In this document: positions 7,499 through 15,600 of the stretch, in pieces
Layout: the number at the start of each line of letters is the position of its first letter
Numbering within the stretch: position 1 is the first letter of the stretch
Source: Clostridia bacterium
Lineage (GTDB): Bacteria; UBA6262; WVXT01; JAUXBS01
DNA: 15,892 nucleotides
Assembly: GCA_030618495.1 (NCBI GenBank)
Contig: JAUXDE010000029.1
Span: 1-15,892 of the forward strand
Reading direction: 5' to 3'
Notes under the pieces: model-generated
Databases searched by the model: none
Told to the model about the DNA's origin: nothing
What the model saw: only the letters and a program-made list of their open reading frames with translations
Translations under genes and position numbers: made by a program

Positions 7499-8245
7499 TT
7501 ATTCTACTTTCTTCCAGTCCTTTTCAATGCCTTTTTTCCTGCAGAGCAGCTCAAAATCACAACTCCTGATTTCCTTTTTTATTCCCGATTCCCTGACTGT
7601 CTTCACCCAGGTTTTATTCTCGCCGTCCCAGCGGAAGTTCCTCTGGCTGGCTTTCCGCCTGTTATCATAGGATACATTTGCCTTCAGTTCATACTTCTGC
7701 TCCGTAGCTAATTTAATTATCTTTTTAATATCGTAATCCTTTACCACGCTAAACATCGTAAGCACGTCAAACAGGGCCCTGTGGGCAAATGGATTCAAAA
7801 AACCGTGTTCTGCGGCAAGAAATACCAGTTTCCTGGTTTTTATGCCTGCGGGATACGCCACATCAACCGAACTATCCAGCCATATCTTTTCGGAAAAAAC
7901 GTTTTCTGAGCCAATCCTGTTAATCGTGGATTCGTAAAACTTTCTGTCAAATTCCGCATTATGCGCCATCACGTAATCAGTTTTCAGGCTCATTTTGTTC
8001 AGTTTATCAAGAGCTTCCCCGGGGGCCACGCCGAATTCATCAAGCAGCCCCTCCGTGATACCGTTCATCTCCACTACCACAGGATTCAATTTCACGTTAT
8101 CGGGCAACGATATAAGTTCATCCATTATCATTACCGGCTTTTTCCCTTCCCAGTCCCACAGTACAGCGCCTACCTCGGTAACCACATCCTGGCTTTCCAT
8201 AAGCCCCGTTGTCTCAAAATCCACTCCAAGTATATACATGAACAT
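7499..8245 (-). CDS. DnaQ-like DEDDh 3'-5' exonuclease with extra C-terminal domain
   Basis: A 248-residue protein. Residues 5-170 form a DEDDh exonuclease fold: GVDFETTG supplies D9 and E11, AHNAEFD supplies D100, and FAHRALFD supplies H155 and D160. All five acidic/His metal-binding residues are present, so it should be active on DNA or RNA ends. The tail (about 180-248) has KANVSYDNRRKASQRNFRWD followed by a KTWVK segment. This resembles the small DUF5710-type motif found in nucleic-acid enzymes (inference, by eye). It is not the polymerase-linked DnaQ, because the extra domain differs and no polymerase gene is near. AAAGG lies only three bases before the ATG used here. The in-frame ATG at 8239-8237 has better spacing and may be the real start. 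Tightly followed by tsaC. Confidence 0.87.
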   Translation of the reverse strand: MFMYILGVDFETTGLMESQDVVTEVGAVLWDWEGKKPVMIMDELISLPDNVKLNPVVVEMNGITEGLLDEFGVAPGEALDKLNKMSLKTDYVMAHNAEFDRKFYESTINRIGSENVFSEKIWLDSSVDVAYPAGIKTRKLVFLAAEHGFLNPFAHRALFDVLTMFSVVKDYDIKKIIKLATEQKYELKANVSYDNRRKASQRNFRWDGENKTWVKTVRESGIKKEIRSCDFELLCRKKGIEKDWKKVE

Positions 8246-8263
8246 CCGCCTTTCAGAGCACTA

Positions 8264-9466
8264 CTAATTATAATCAGCATTTATTTTTATGTACTCCTGC
8301 GTCAGGTCACAGGTATATACCGATGCCTCCCGGCTTCCCATCCTCAGGTCAACCGTTACCTGCAACTCCTTTTTCCCCAGTATCCGCTTCATCCTGCTCT
8401 CCGGGAAACTGACTGCCATGCCGTCCCTGGCAACTCTCAAATCCCCGAACTTTACGCCAATCCTTCCGGGATTCACGCCAACCCCCGCGTTACCGACAGC
8501 GCACAACACCCTTCCCCAGTTTGCGCTCCCGCCGTAAACGGCTGTTTTAAAAAGCATGGAATTGGCAATAGATTTTGCCACGTCCCTGGCTTCATTAAAG
8601 GTCTTCGCATTAACCACCCGGACTTCTATGAACTTCGTTGCCCCTTCGCCGTCTTCAGCAATCATCTTTGATAGCCTGAGTGTAAGCATATCAAGGTGCT
8701 CCTGCCATACCCTGAAATCATCTCCTTCCTTTTCGATGATAGCGTTCTCCGCCTCCCCGTTTGCCATTGCAAACACTGTATCGTTTGTGCTTGTCTGAGC
8801 GTCAATAGTTAGAAGGTTAAACGATTTGTCAATTGCCCTCTTAAGTGATTTGTCCAGCAGTTTTTTGCTGATATTAATGTCCGTCAGCAGGAACCCCAGC
8901 ATCGTTGCAAGTTTTGGCTGTATCATTCCCGCTCCTTTTACCGCGCCCCATAATATAACTTTGCTTTCGCCAAGCATGAACTCCTCACAGGCAATTTTCA
9001 TTGCCCTGTCTGTTGTCATAACGGCTTCTGCAGCCTTTTCGGGAAAAGATTCTTTTTTCTTAACGGAATCACACAGCTTCCTTATCCCGAATTTTACTTT
9101 TGACATCGGGAGAAAACTGCCTATCAGCCCGGTTGAAGCAACGAGTATATCCGATGGTTTTATTTTAAGTTTCCTTGCGGCGTACTCCGTCATCCACTCG
9201 GCATCATTGATTCCCTTCCCGCCGGTGCACGCATTGGCGCATCCTGAATTGGCTATGATAACCTGCGCCCCCCTGTCGCTCACGTTCTTCTTACTCACCG
9301 TAACAGGAGCCGCCTTTACCTTGTTTGCGGTAAAAAACGCCGCCGCCGCGCACGGCCTGTCCGAATAAAAAACGGCCATGTCCGGCTTACTGCCAGGACT
9401 TATCCCCGCATTCGTTCCTGATGCGATAAACCCCTTTGGAAACATCATTTTATTTTTCTTTTTCAT
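8264..9466 (-). CDS. argJ: arginine biosynthesis protein ArgJ (ornithine acetyltransferase family)
   Basis: A 400-residue precursor of the self-cleaving ArgJ enzyme, which moves the acetyl group from N-acetylornithine to glutamate. When bifunctional it also makes N-acetylglutamate from acetyl-CoA. Visible: NSGCANACTGG (73-83), ASTGLIG (110-116), TTDRAMKIA, and the autoproteolysis site KGAGMIQPKLATMLGF, with cleavage expected between A187 and T188 and T188 as the new nucleophile. QTSTNDT and GGSANWGR (substrate site) follow. Full length. AAGGT six bases upstream supports the start. No other arginine genes are in the window, so argJ is detached from the usual argCJBD cluster. Mono- versus bifunctional cannot be decided from the motifs. 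Confidence 0.97.
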   Translation of the reverse strand: MKKKNKMMFPKGFIASGTNAGISPGSKPDMAVFYSDRPCAAAAFFTANKVKAAPVTVSKKNVSDRGAQVIIANSGCANACTGGKGINDAEWMTEYAARKLKIKPSDILVASTGLIGSFLPMSKVKFGIRKLCDSVKKKESFPEKAAEAVMTTDRAMKIACEEFMLGESKVILWGAVKGAGMIQPKLATMLGFLLTDINISKKLLDKSLKRAIDKSFNLLTIDAQTSTNDTVFAMANGEAENAIIEKEGDDFRVWQEHLDMLTLRLSKMIAEDGEGATKFIEVRVVNAKTFNEARDVAKSIANSMLFKTAVYGGSANWGRVLCAVGNAGVGVNPGRIGVKFGDLRVARDGMAVSFPESRMKRILGKKELQVTVDLRMGSREASVYTCDLTQEYIKINADYN

Positions 9467-9497
9467 TTTTTTACCTTGACCTTTATAGTTTTTTCTA

Positions 9498-10073
9498 TTA
9501 CACCGCGGCTATCACCAAAACAATAACAACCGTTAAAAACATTGAAACAACAAACACAAAAAATAACGGTACGAAAAAAATACGCAGGGCTTTTTCCATT
9601 GAACAACTATAAACCTTTTTTATAGCCATGATTGACAACACCGCCATCCATACATTAATGCCCAGAATAAACAGGCTATAAAAGAATAAAGACGCTCCCC
9701 CCATCCCCCTGGCAATAATTGAAAGCGGTGCTACAAACAGCCCGGGCGCCATGCAAACACCGAGCATCATAAACAGTTCCCCGGCGTTTCCTTTAACCTT
9801 CCACAACTCAGCCGATAAATGAAAAACGCCGGAAACTACAATCCAGTTAAGCAGCCCGGCTGCAATTCCAAATCCCAGCCCAAATACCATCACGGCCCTT
9901 CCAAACCCCCCTGAAATGGGAAGAGAAAGAGCCCCGCCGATAATTCTGCTGACATGAGCGCCGACAAAAATCATGAACACCAGCACCCATGGCTTACCCC
10001 GGCTGACCTCCTCCATGGCGTCTCGCGGCCTTACTATCAGATTATAAAATGTTTTGCTGAAATATTCTATCAT
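9498..10073 (-). CDS. Yip1-family membrane protein
   Basis: A 191-residue integral membrane protein with about five hydrophobic segments (near 29-48, 61-85, 100-121, 127-150 and 163-190). The N-terminus YNLIVRPRDAMEEVSRGKPW and the middle GNAGELFMMLGVCMAPGLF follow the pattern of the Yip1 domain (PF04893-like). In bacteria this family has no agreed biochemical role. The start codon shares one base with the sppA stop (TAATG), so the pair is translationally coupled, and argJ follows 31 bases later. The link to SppA suggests a membrane-protein quality-control or export role, but that is inference only. Confidence 0.75.
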   Translation of the reverse strand: MIEYFSKTFYNLIVRPRDAMEEVSRGKPWVLVFMIFVGAHVSRIIGGALSLPISGGFGRAVMVFGLGFGIAAGLLNWIVVSGVFHLSAELWKVKGNAGELFMMLGVCMAPGLFVAPLSIIARGMGGASLFFYSLFILGINVWMAVLSIMAIKKVYSCSMEKALRIFFVPLFFVFVVSMFLTVVIVLVIAAV

Positions 10074-11026
10074 TATTGCAGCATGTACTCCAATCTTACC
10101 CTTGATTTTTCATTCACGACCCTCTTGACAAGCTCTGTCGGCACCGAGTCCATGACAAAATCAAAGAATCTCATCATGGGTTTATCAAGGTCAATTATCC
10201 TCGGCTCCCCCTCAATTCCCGCCAGCTCGCCGGCAATCCTTATTGAATCTTTCAAGTCTCCTGTCTCATCAACCAGCCCGAGCTCCTTCGCCTGTCGCCC
10301 GGTAAAAATCTGCCCCTGGGACACTTCACCCGCCTTTTTCTCATCAAACCCTCTTCCTTCAATCACAACGCCAAGGAACTGGTCGTAGGCATCATTTATG
10401 ACCTCCTGGACAAGCTTTCTTTCCTCATTCGTCATTCCTCTTGATACGGACCCCATATCCTTGTATTTTCCGCTCTTTATCACTTCAATTTCAACGCCCA
10501 CCTTGCGGAACAACCCCTCAAGGTTGCTTACTTTCATTATGACACCTATACTTCCCGTAATGGCCCCGGGGTTTGCAACCAGCCTGTCACAGGCGCAGGA
10601 AATATAGTACCCGCCGGAAGCGCATACATCTCCCATGGAAACAACGACTTTCCTGCCTCCTTCCCTGAGCTTCTTCACAGCATTGTATACTTCCTGAACC
10701 GCTCCCACACTGCCTCCGGGACTGTTTATTCTCAGAACCACAGCCTTTATATCGGAATTATTTTCCGCCTTCTTCAACTGCTCAACAATCCTGTCGCTTC
10801 CCCTCATCATGCGGTTCCAGTAAACATCGTTATCCGAAACGTACAAAGGACCGTAAATATATATCACGGCCACACCGGGAGAACGGGACAGCAGCCCTTT
10901 TTCCCCGGAACCTGCGGTTAGCTCCCCGTGCCCCGAAGGCTTTATAACCAGCACTACGCCTATCAGTATTGACAGAAAGCATGAAGCGAGAATAATACCA
11001 ACAATTATTTTTTCCTTTTTATCCAT
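10073..11026 (-). CDS. sppA: signal peptide peptidase SppA (S49 serine protease)
   Basis: A 317-residue single-domain SppA, the short Gram-positive-like form rather than the two-domain E. coli form. One N-terminal membrane anchor at about 7-29, then an extracytoplasmic S49 domain. Visible: INSPGGSVGAV (100-110), the nucleophile region DVCASGGYYIS with S137, NPGAITGSIGVI (152-163), and the general base in IKSGKYKD, K189. These match the Ser/Lys dyad of Bacillus SppA (S147/K199). It would cut leftover signal peptides in the membrane. The start is backed by AAGGGAG eight bases before the ATG. The upstream gap holds palindromic repeat copy 2 and no good promoter. The stop overlaps the Yip1 gene. 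Confidence 0.96.
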   Translation of the reverse strand: MDKKEKIIVGIILASCFLSILIGVVLVIKPSGHGELTAGSGEKGLLSRSPGVAVIYIYGPLYVSDNDVYWNRMMRGSDRIVEQLKKAENNSDIKAVVLRINSPGGSVGAVQEVYNAVKKLREGGRKVVVSMGDVCASGGYYISCACDRLVANPGAITGSIGVIMKVSNLEGLFRKVGVEIEVIKSGKYKDMGSVSRGMTNEERKLVQEVINDAYDQFLGVVIEGRGFDEKKAGEVSQGQIFTGRQAKELGLVDETGDLKDSIRIAGELAGIEGEPRIIDLDKPMMRFFDFVMDSVPTELVKRVVNEKSRVRLEYMLQ

Positions 11027-11052
11027 AATAATAACTCCCTTTTAAGTCTTTT

Positions 11053-11135
11053 GAATTATGGGGACACGTACCTAATTATTTAGTAACAACACTATTGAAA
11101 AGAGCTAAATAATTAGGTACGTGTCCCCGTAATTC
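11053..11135. repeat. palindromic repeat element, copy 2
   Basis: An inverted repeat with 31-base arms (11053-11083 and 11105-11135) around a 21-base loop. The arms begin GAATTATGGGGACACGTACC and are nearly identical to copy 1 at 121-216. There is one mismatch, T11059 against G11129, which is a wobble pair on the plus strand. The base pair after GTAC is C11072:G11116 here and T:A in copy 1. The right end is one base away from the TGA of the DegT-like gene, much as copy 1 abuts the glycosyltransferase stop. It fills most of the 110-base gap before sppA. The loops of the two copies are unrelated. No poly-T tract follows the arm, so it is not a standard intrinsic terminator. Confidence 0.9.
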
Positions 11136-11136
11136 T

Positions 11137-12300
11137 TCATAATTTCAAACCTGCCCCCAAAGACCCTAATATTTCCACCATCGTATTTATGTCTTTTTCC
11201 GTTACCCATTCATGAACAGGCAGGGACAGAATCCCCCCGGTTAATCGTTTCGAATTCTGCAGCGGCTTTAACAATCTCAAATATTCTGTCGAACTCTCTA
11301 TCCCGCCTGCAAGAAGCAACCGCCTTGCCGCCTCCCTATCGTCGCTGTCTTTGAAAATGATAGGCATGCTGTTATACACCGTCCGGCTGTAAACAGGCAT
11401 TTTTGGGAATCCAAGCTTCTTGTTGTTTCTAAGCCTTTCCATAAGAAATGTGCCGTTGAATAATCTTTTGATATTGGAATCCAGGATATTTTTCAGAATT
11501 GCCAACCCAACAGCAGCCTGTATGCCTGTAAATCTTCTTAAATCAACGTTATCACCATTGGTTTTGAAACAATTTCTGAGCACCGGAAACAAACCATAAA
11601 CAACAGGGTTTGAAATGGCCCAAAGAACCATTAACCTCACTATCACCCCGAACCCATAGATACTGCCCCGGCTTTTAAGTTCCTTCACTTTTTTGCTGAA
11701 TTTCCCTGCCAGCTCTTCATTGTCCGTTACAATACACCCCCCCGAATAGGTTGAAAAATTACTTTCAGCGTCAAAACCCGTAAACCCGGCGTCACCTATC
11801 GCTCCGACTTTCCTTTCATGATAATAAGAACCGAAAGCGCGGGTGAAGTCTTCAATAAGCCATACATTCCTGTCCCTGGTTAACTCCAGTACCGGATTAA
11901 GGTCACGGGGCAAACCAAAAGAATGGACAGCGACTACACACAAGGTTTTCTTTGAAATAAGCCTTGATAGTGAGCTCCTGTTGAAATCAAAGGAATCCTG
12001 CGATACGTCACAGCACACAACCTTTAAACCAAGCTTCCTGATAACATTTTCAAGCTCGCTATGGGTGTAGGCGGGAACTATTACTTCCCTGCCTCCGGAA
12101 ATCCCCGAGAGTGTTTTAAGAATAATCCCCAATGACGCGCTGCCCGAGCCTGTTGTAAAACAATACCTGCTGTGAAGAAAACCCGACAGTTCTCTTTCAA
12201 AATCTTTTACCGGGTTCTTCCGCTTCAGGCACAACAGAAGGCCTCTTAGCAAATCACTCATCCTTATATGAGAAGCGCAAACACTCAGCCTCCTTAACAA
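11137..12300 (-). CDS. DegT/DnrJ/EryC1/StrS-fold protein lacking the PLP lysine (probable pseudoenzyme)
   Basis: A 387-residue protein with the fold and order of sugar aminotransferases of the DegT family. Seen are TTGSGSASLGIIL (49-61), REVIVPAYTH (71-80), AVHSFGLP (124-131), LIEDFTRAFGS with D151 for the PLP ring nitrogen (148-158), then VGAIGDAGFTGFDAESNFST. The family motif at that last place is F-x-A-x-K-N-(L/I)-x-T-x-x-G-G. Here the lysine column holds S180 (AGT codon) followed by N181, so the Schiff-base lysine is gone. The frame is otherwise intact. It may be a binding protein or a dead enzyme rather than an aminotransferase. The start used is TTG, with AAGGGAG six bases upstream. The next in-frame ATG (12261) would drop 13 residues and has poor spacing. 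It follows the small TPR-like gene and ends at palindromic repeat copy 2. Confidence 0.8.
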   Translation of the reverse strand: MLRRLSVCASHIRMSDLLRGLLLCLKRKNPVKDFERELSGFLHSRYCFTTGSGSASLGIILKTLSGISGGREVIVPAYTHSELENVIRKLGLKVVCCDVSQDSFDFNRSSLSRLISKKTLCVVAVHSFGLPRDLNPVLELTRDRNVWLIEDFTRAFGSYYHERKVGAIGDAGFTGFDAESNFSTYSGGCIVTDNEELAGKFSKKVKELKSRGSIYGFGVIVRLMVLWAISNPVVYGLFPVLRNCFKTNGDNVDLRRFTGIQAAVGLAILKNILDSNIKRLFNGTFLMERLRNNKKLGFPKMPVYSRTVYNSMPIIFKDSDDREAARRLLLAGGIESSTEYLRLLKPLQNSKRLTGGILSLPVHEWVTEKDINTMVEILGSLGAGLKL

Positions 12301-12301
12301 G

Positions 12302-12603
12302 TTATTCTCCCTTCATTCCTTCCTTCATTTTTCTTATTCTATCCATCATATTCTTTGCTATGTCCGGCATTTGCTTTATTTCTTCTTCCTTGCGCTTTCA
12401 GGCTCATAACTCAGGGCAATTTCCAATGCCCTGGTTGCTTCTTCATAATCATCGCCAAAAAACGCCCTGATTGAATTCCTGAAATAATCATCATTGCTCT
12501 GGTCCACGGCTAATACGCCTGCGGTTGCGGTGAGCAACAACATTAGGATTATTACAATAGGCCTAAAACACAGTCGGTTACTTCTTCCAAAGTTTATTAA
12601 CAT
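12302..12603 (-). CDS. small exported TPR-like protein, frame probably broken near its end
   Basis: The plain reading frame runs 12603-12376 and gives 75 residues. There is a basic N-terminus (GRSNRLCFR), a hydrophobic core (about 15-29), a possible signal-peptidase site after VLA at residue 32, and one tetratricopeptide-like helix pair (YFRNSIRAFFGDDYEEATRA and LEIALSYEPES). It then ends abruptly in RKKK and TAA. In the -1 frame the sequence continues EEEIKQMPDIAKNMMDRIRK and stops at TAA 12302-12304, three bases before the DegT-like start. That frame first opens at 12397, so any shift must occur between 12397 and 12379, in an A/G-rich run. The ATG follows directly on the TGA of the coiled-coil gene, so the two are coupled. 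The family is unknown. The intact protein would be about 100 residues. Confidence 0.6.
12307..12313 (-). promoter_or_regulatory. Shine-Dalgarno site supporting a TTG start
   Basis: AAGGGAG on the minus strand lies six bases before the TTG at 12298-12300 that opens the DegT-like gene. A second purine run, AAGGAGG at 12289-12295, lies just inside the gene. It has no in-frame start at a useful distance, and the ATG at 12261 is 27 bases further. This favours the TTG. Confidence 0.55.
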
Positions 12604-15600
12604 TCAATTTAACGCCGTTTCCTTTTTATTGCCGCTTTTTTTCCTGGAATGCCTGAATAACCTCGCAACCAGTCCTTTACTCAGCTCCTTATCCAGTTCA
12701 ATCTGCAGGGAATCCATTTCCTTCTTTTTGTATTCCAGTTCATCCTTAATATTTTTCAGTACTCTTATTTTTTCGTCGTATTCCGATTTTATCTTGTTAT
12801 ATTTTTCGGACATTTCACGACGAATATTTTCTTTTTCCTCATCCAGCCTTCTTATTCGCGCAGTCAATTCATCCTTCTCACCGTTTGCCTTATGTTTTAT
12901 TTCATCCTTTTCACTTTCCATTTTCTCCTTCAACTCGCTCCACTCAAGAGCCTTCTGCTCGTATTGAACCTGGAAATCTCTTTCCTTCTGAGCCATTTCA
13001 GCCTTTAATTCGTCAATATGTTTCTGGAGTTTGCTCTTCATTGACTCCATTTCCTGCTCTTTTAATTGTGTCTCTCTTTCATTTCTTTCCTTCTGCAGTA
13101 ATGCCTGCGCCTGAAGGTTCTTCTTCTCCTCATCCCACAGTTTCTTCTGCATTTCCTCCGACAGTTCCTTGTTCTGGATCCGCATCTGAAGTTCTTTGAC
13201 CCTGATTTTCTCTTCCCATACCTTGTTCTTTTCCTCATCCAGCCTGTTCTGGATTAATTCGTTCTTAAGGTTTAACGCCTTTATACTGTTCCTGCTGCTA
13301 TTAATATCATTTTCCAGCCCGGTATTTATTTTTATTAACTCCTGCTCTTTCCTCTGGTAGGATTCCTCAAGCTCCACTCTTTTCTGAACAAGGCTTGACT
13401 TTACCCTGTCAACATCCTGTTCCTTTGCCCTGATAACGGCGCCCCTTATCCTTTCCTCTTCAAGTTCCGCCCTAACTTCCATCAGCTTATTTTCGATTTC
13501 CCTCCTGGCATTGATGATTTCATCTTCCCTGTTCTGGCACTCAAACCTTACTTCCGTCTCCCTTTCAAATATCCTGTTCCTTTCCGCTTGCACTTCCTCA
13601 CCCTTGAGCTCAACCCTTTTCTTCCATTCATCATCCAGTTCATTTATCTGTTTTCTCAGCTTTTCGTGCTCGTTTTCCTTCCTGCTAAACTCCGTCTCCA
13701 GCATATAAACACGGCTTTCTTTCTCCTTCAGCCTTGCCATCCATACCAGCTTGCCTTCTTCAATGCTTATCTGAAACTTCTGGTTCTCCAGTTCCCTGTC
13801 TCTTATCCTGTCAAGCAGTGCCTCTTTTTCCCCTTCCATATGTTTCATGGCGGCTTCATGCCTGTGTTTCTCTTCTTCGAGGAACACCCTTTTTTCCCTC
13901 TCATTGCTTAAAACAATATTACCATTCTCCAGTTCCTTTTCCAGCTTCACCTGCAGCATTTCCAGGGAATGCCTGCTGCCGGTAACATCCTTCTGCAATT
14001 GCTGTTTCTCGGTCAGATGCCAGTCATCCGTCTTTTTCATGGTCTCTTCCCTGTTGTTCAGCTTGATTTCGAGACCGGACTTTGCTTCTTCATGCTTCCT
14101 GATTCTCTCAAGTAATGATTCCTTTTCCTGCTGCCTGCTCCTTGATATATCATCAACCTCCTTCTTGTAGCTCTCTTCAGCCCTCTCCATATCCTCGCTC
14201 TTGCGCTGGAGGACTTCCTCAAACTGGGCCTGCTTCTGGAGGTTTTGAATCCTTAAATGATTTATCTCCTCTTCTTTTTTGCTTAGCAACTCCCTCTTGC
14301 TCAGGTTTTCATCTTCAAACCTGTTTTTCAAATCGTTAAATTCAAGTTCTTTTTTATGTACCTGGGTAATGAAGCTTTCGTTCTCCTTGTTCTTATCAAC
14401 CAACTTTTCATTTAAGACCGAAACATCCTTCCTGCCCTTCTCCTCAAGCCACTTGTATTCCTCGTTCTTACTGTCGTACTGCGCCTGCAGCTGCGCCTCC
14501 CTGACTATCATCTGCGACTTCATGTCGTTTATTTCTTCCTGCCCCTTCTTTATCAGTTCAAAATATCTATTTCTTTCTTGTTCGGCATCCTCGCTGATTT
14601 TTTTCACTTCGTCCCTGTACTGTCCTCTCAACCTTTCAAAATCCTTCTCCTTATTCTCAAAACTCAGCCTTAACTCTTCGTTCTTCCTCATCAGTTTGTT
14701 GTCAAGCGACGCCAGCTCGTCTTTTTTCTCGGAACCCATTCTTTTCCAGTTTTCTCTTTCTTCGTCAAGCCTTGTGGCAACTTCCTTCAGCTGCCTCTCC
14801 AGTCCGGCTTTCTGGCCAACCATGGACTCCTTCTCGTCCATGTACCGCGACTTCATGTCGCCTTCCGACTTTGCAAGCTGAATTTCAATACTGCTTATTT
14901 TCTCGTCCCTTTTCTTTATCCTGTCATTCAACACGTCTCTTTCCTCGGCTATATCGTGCTTGATACGCGCTATTTCATCCTCATGCTGTACCCGCGTTGT
15001 CTCCATTCCCTGCTTTTTTTGCTTCTGGCTTTCATTATTCTCTGTTTCAATTTTCGTCATGTCATTCTTCATTGAAATGATTTCATCATTTTTTCCGGCT
15101 ATCTCTCCAAGCAGTTTTTCCTGTGTCTTCCTCTGGATTTCGTCCAGTTCCTTTACCTGTTTCCTGAGGTTTTCCTCCGACGCCTTCAATTTATTTTCCT
15201 TCTCCAGGTGTTCGTCTTTAAGGGATACTTCTTTTAGTGTCGCCTCGGACATTATAATGCCCCTTGTTTCCTCAGCTTCCTTAAATATCCTTTCCTTTTC
15301 CGCGCGTTCCTTCTCAATCAAATGGTCTTTTTCCCTGATAACCTCTTCTTTTCCCTTAACCTCCAGCTGCGCCTTGTGTTTGTTGTCTTCAATAACTTTA
15401 GTGAGATTATAGACTTCCTTTTCAATCACCTGAACTTTCTGGTCCCACTGCGTTCTTTCATTGTTCAGATTCTGGCGGGACTTATCAGCCTCGTTTTCCC
15501 TGTCTTTTCTTTCCCAATCAATATCCGCCTGCATAAGAGTGTACTCCGCCTTCAGTTTATCCATTTCCGTTGTAATTTCATCAACCCTGCGCTTGGCGAA

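Noticed and set aside
8826-9368. Plus-strand frame of 180 residues opposite argJ
   Set aside because: It lies entirely within a complete argJ with the autoproteolysis motif; shadow.
12289-12295. AAGGAGG as ribosome site for the ATG at 12261 of the DegT-like gene
   Set aside because: 27 bases separate them, far beyond working distance.
14279-14881. Long plus-strand frames (200 residues, Ser/Phe-rich) opposite the coiled-coil gene
   Set aside because: They are antisense shadows: the Glu/Lys-rich codons of the minus strand read as Ser/Phe/Leu on the other strand. No ribosome sites, and the same bias runs through the whole gene.
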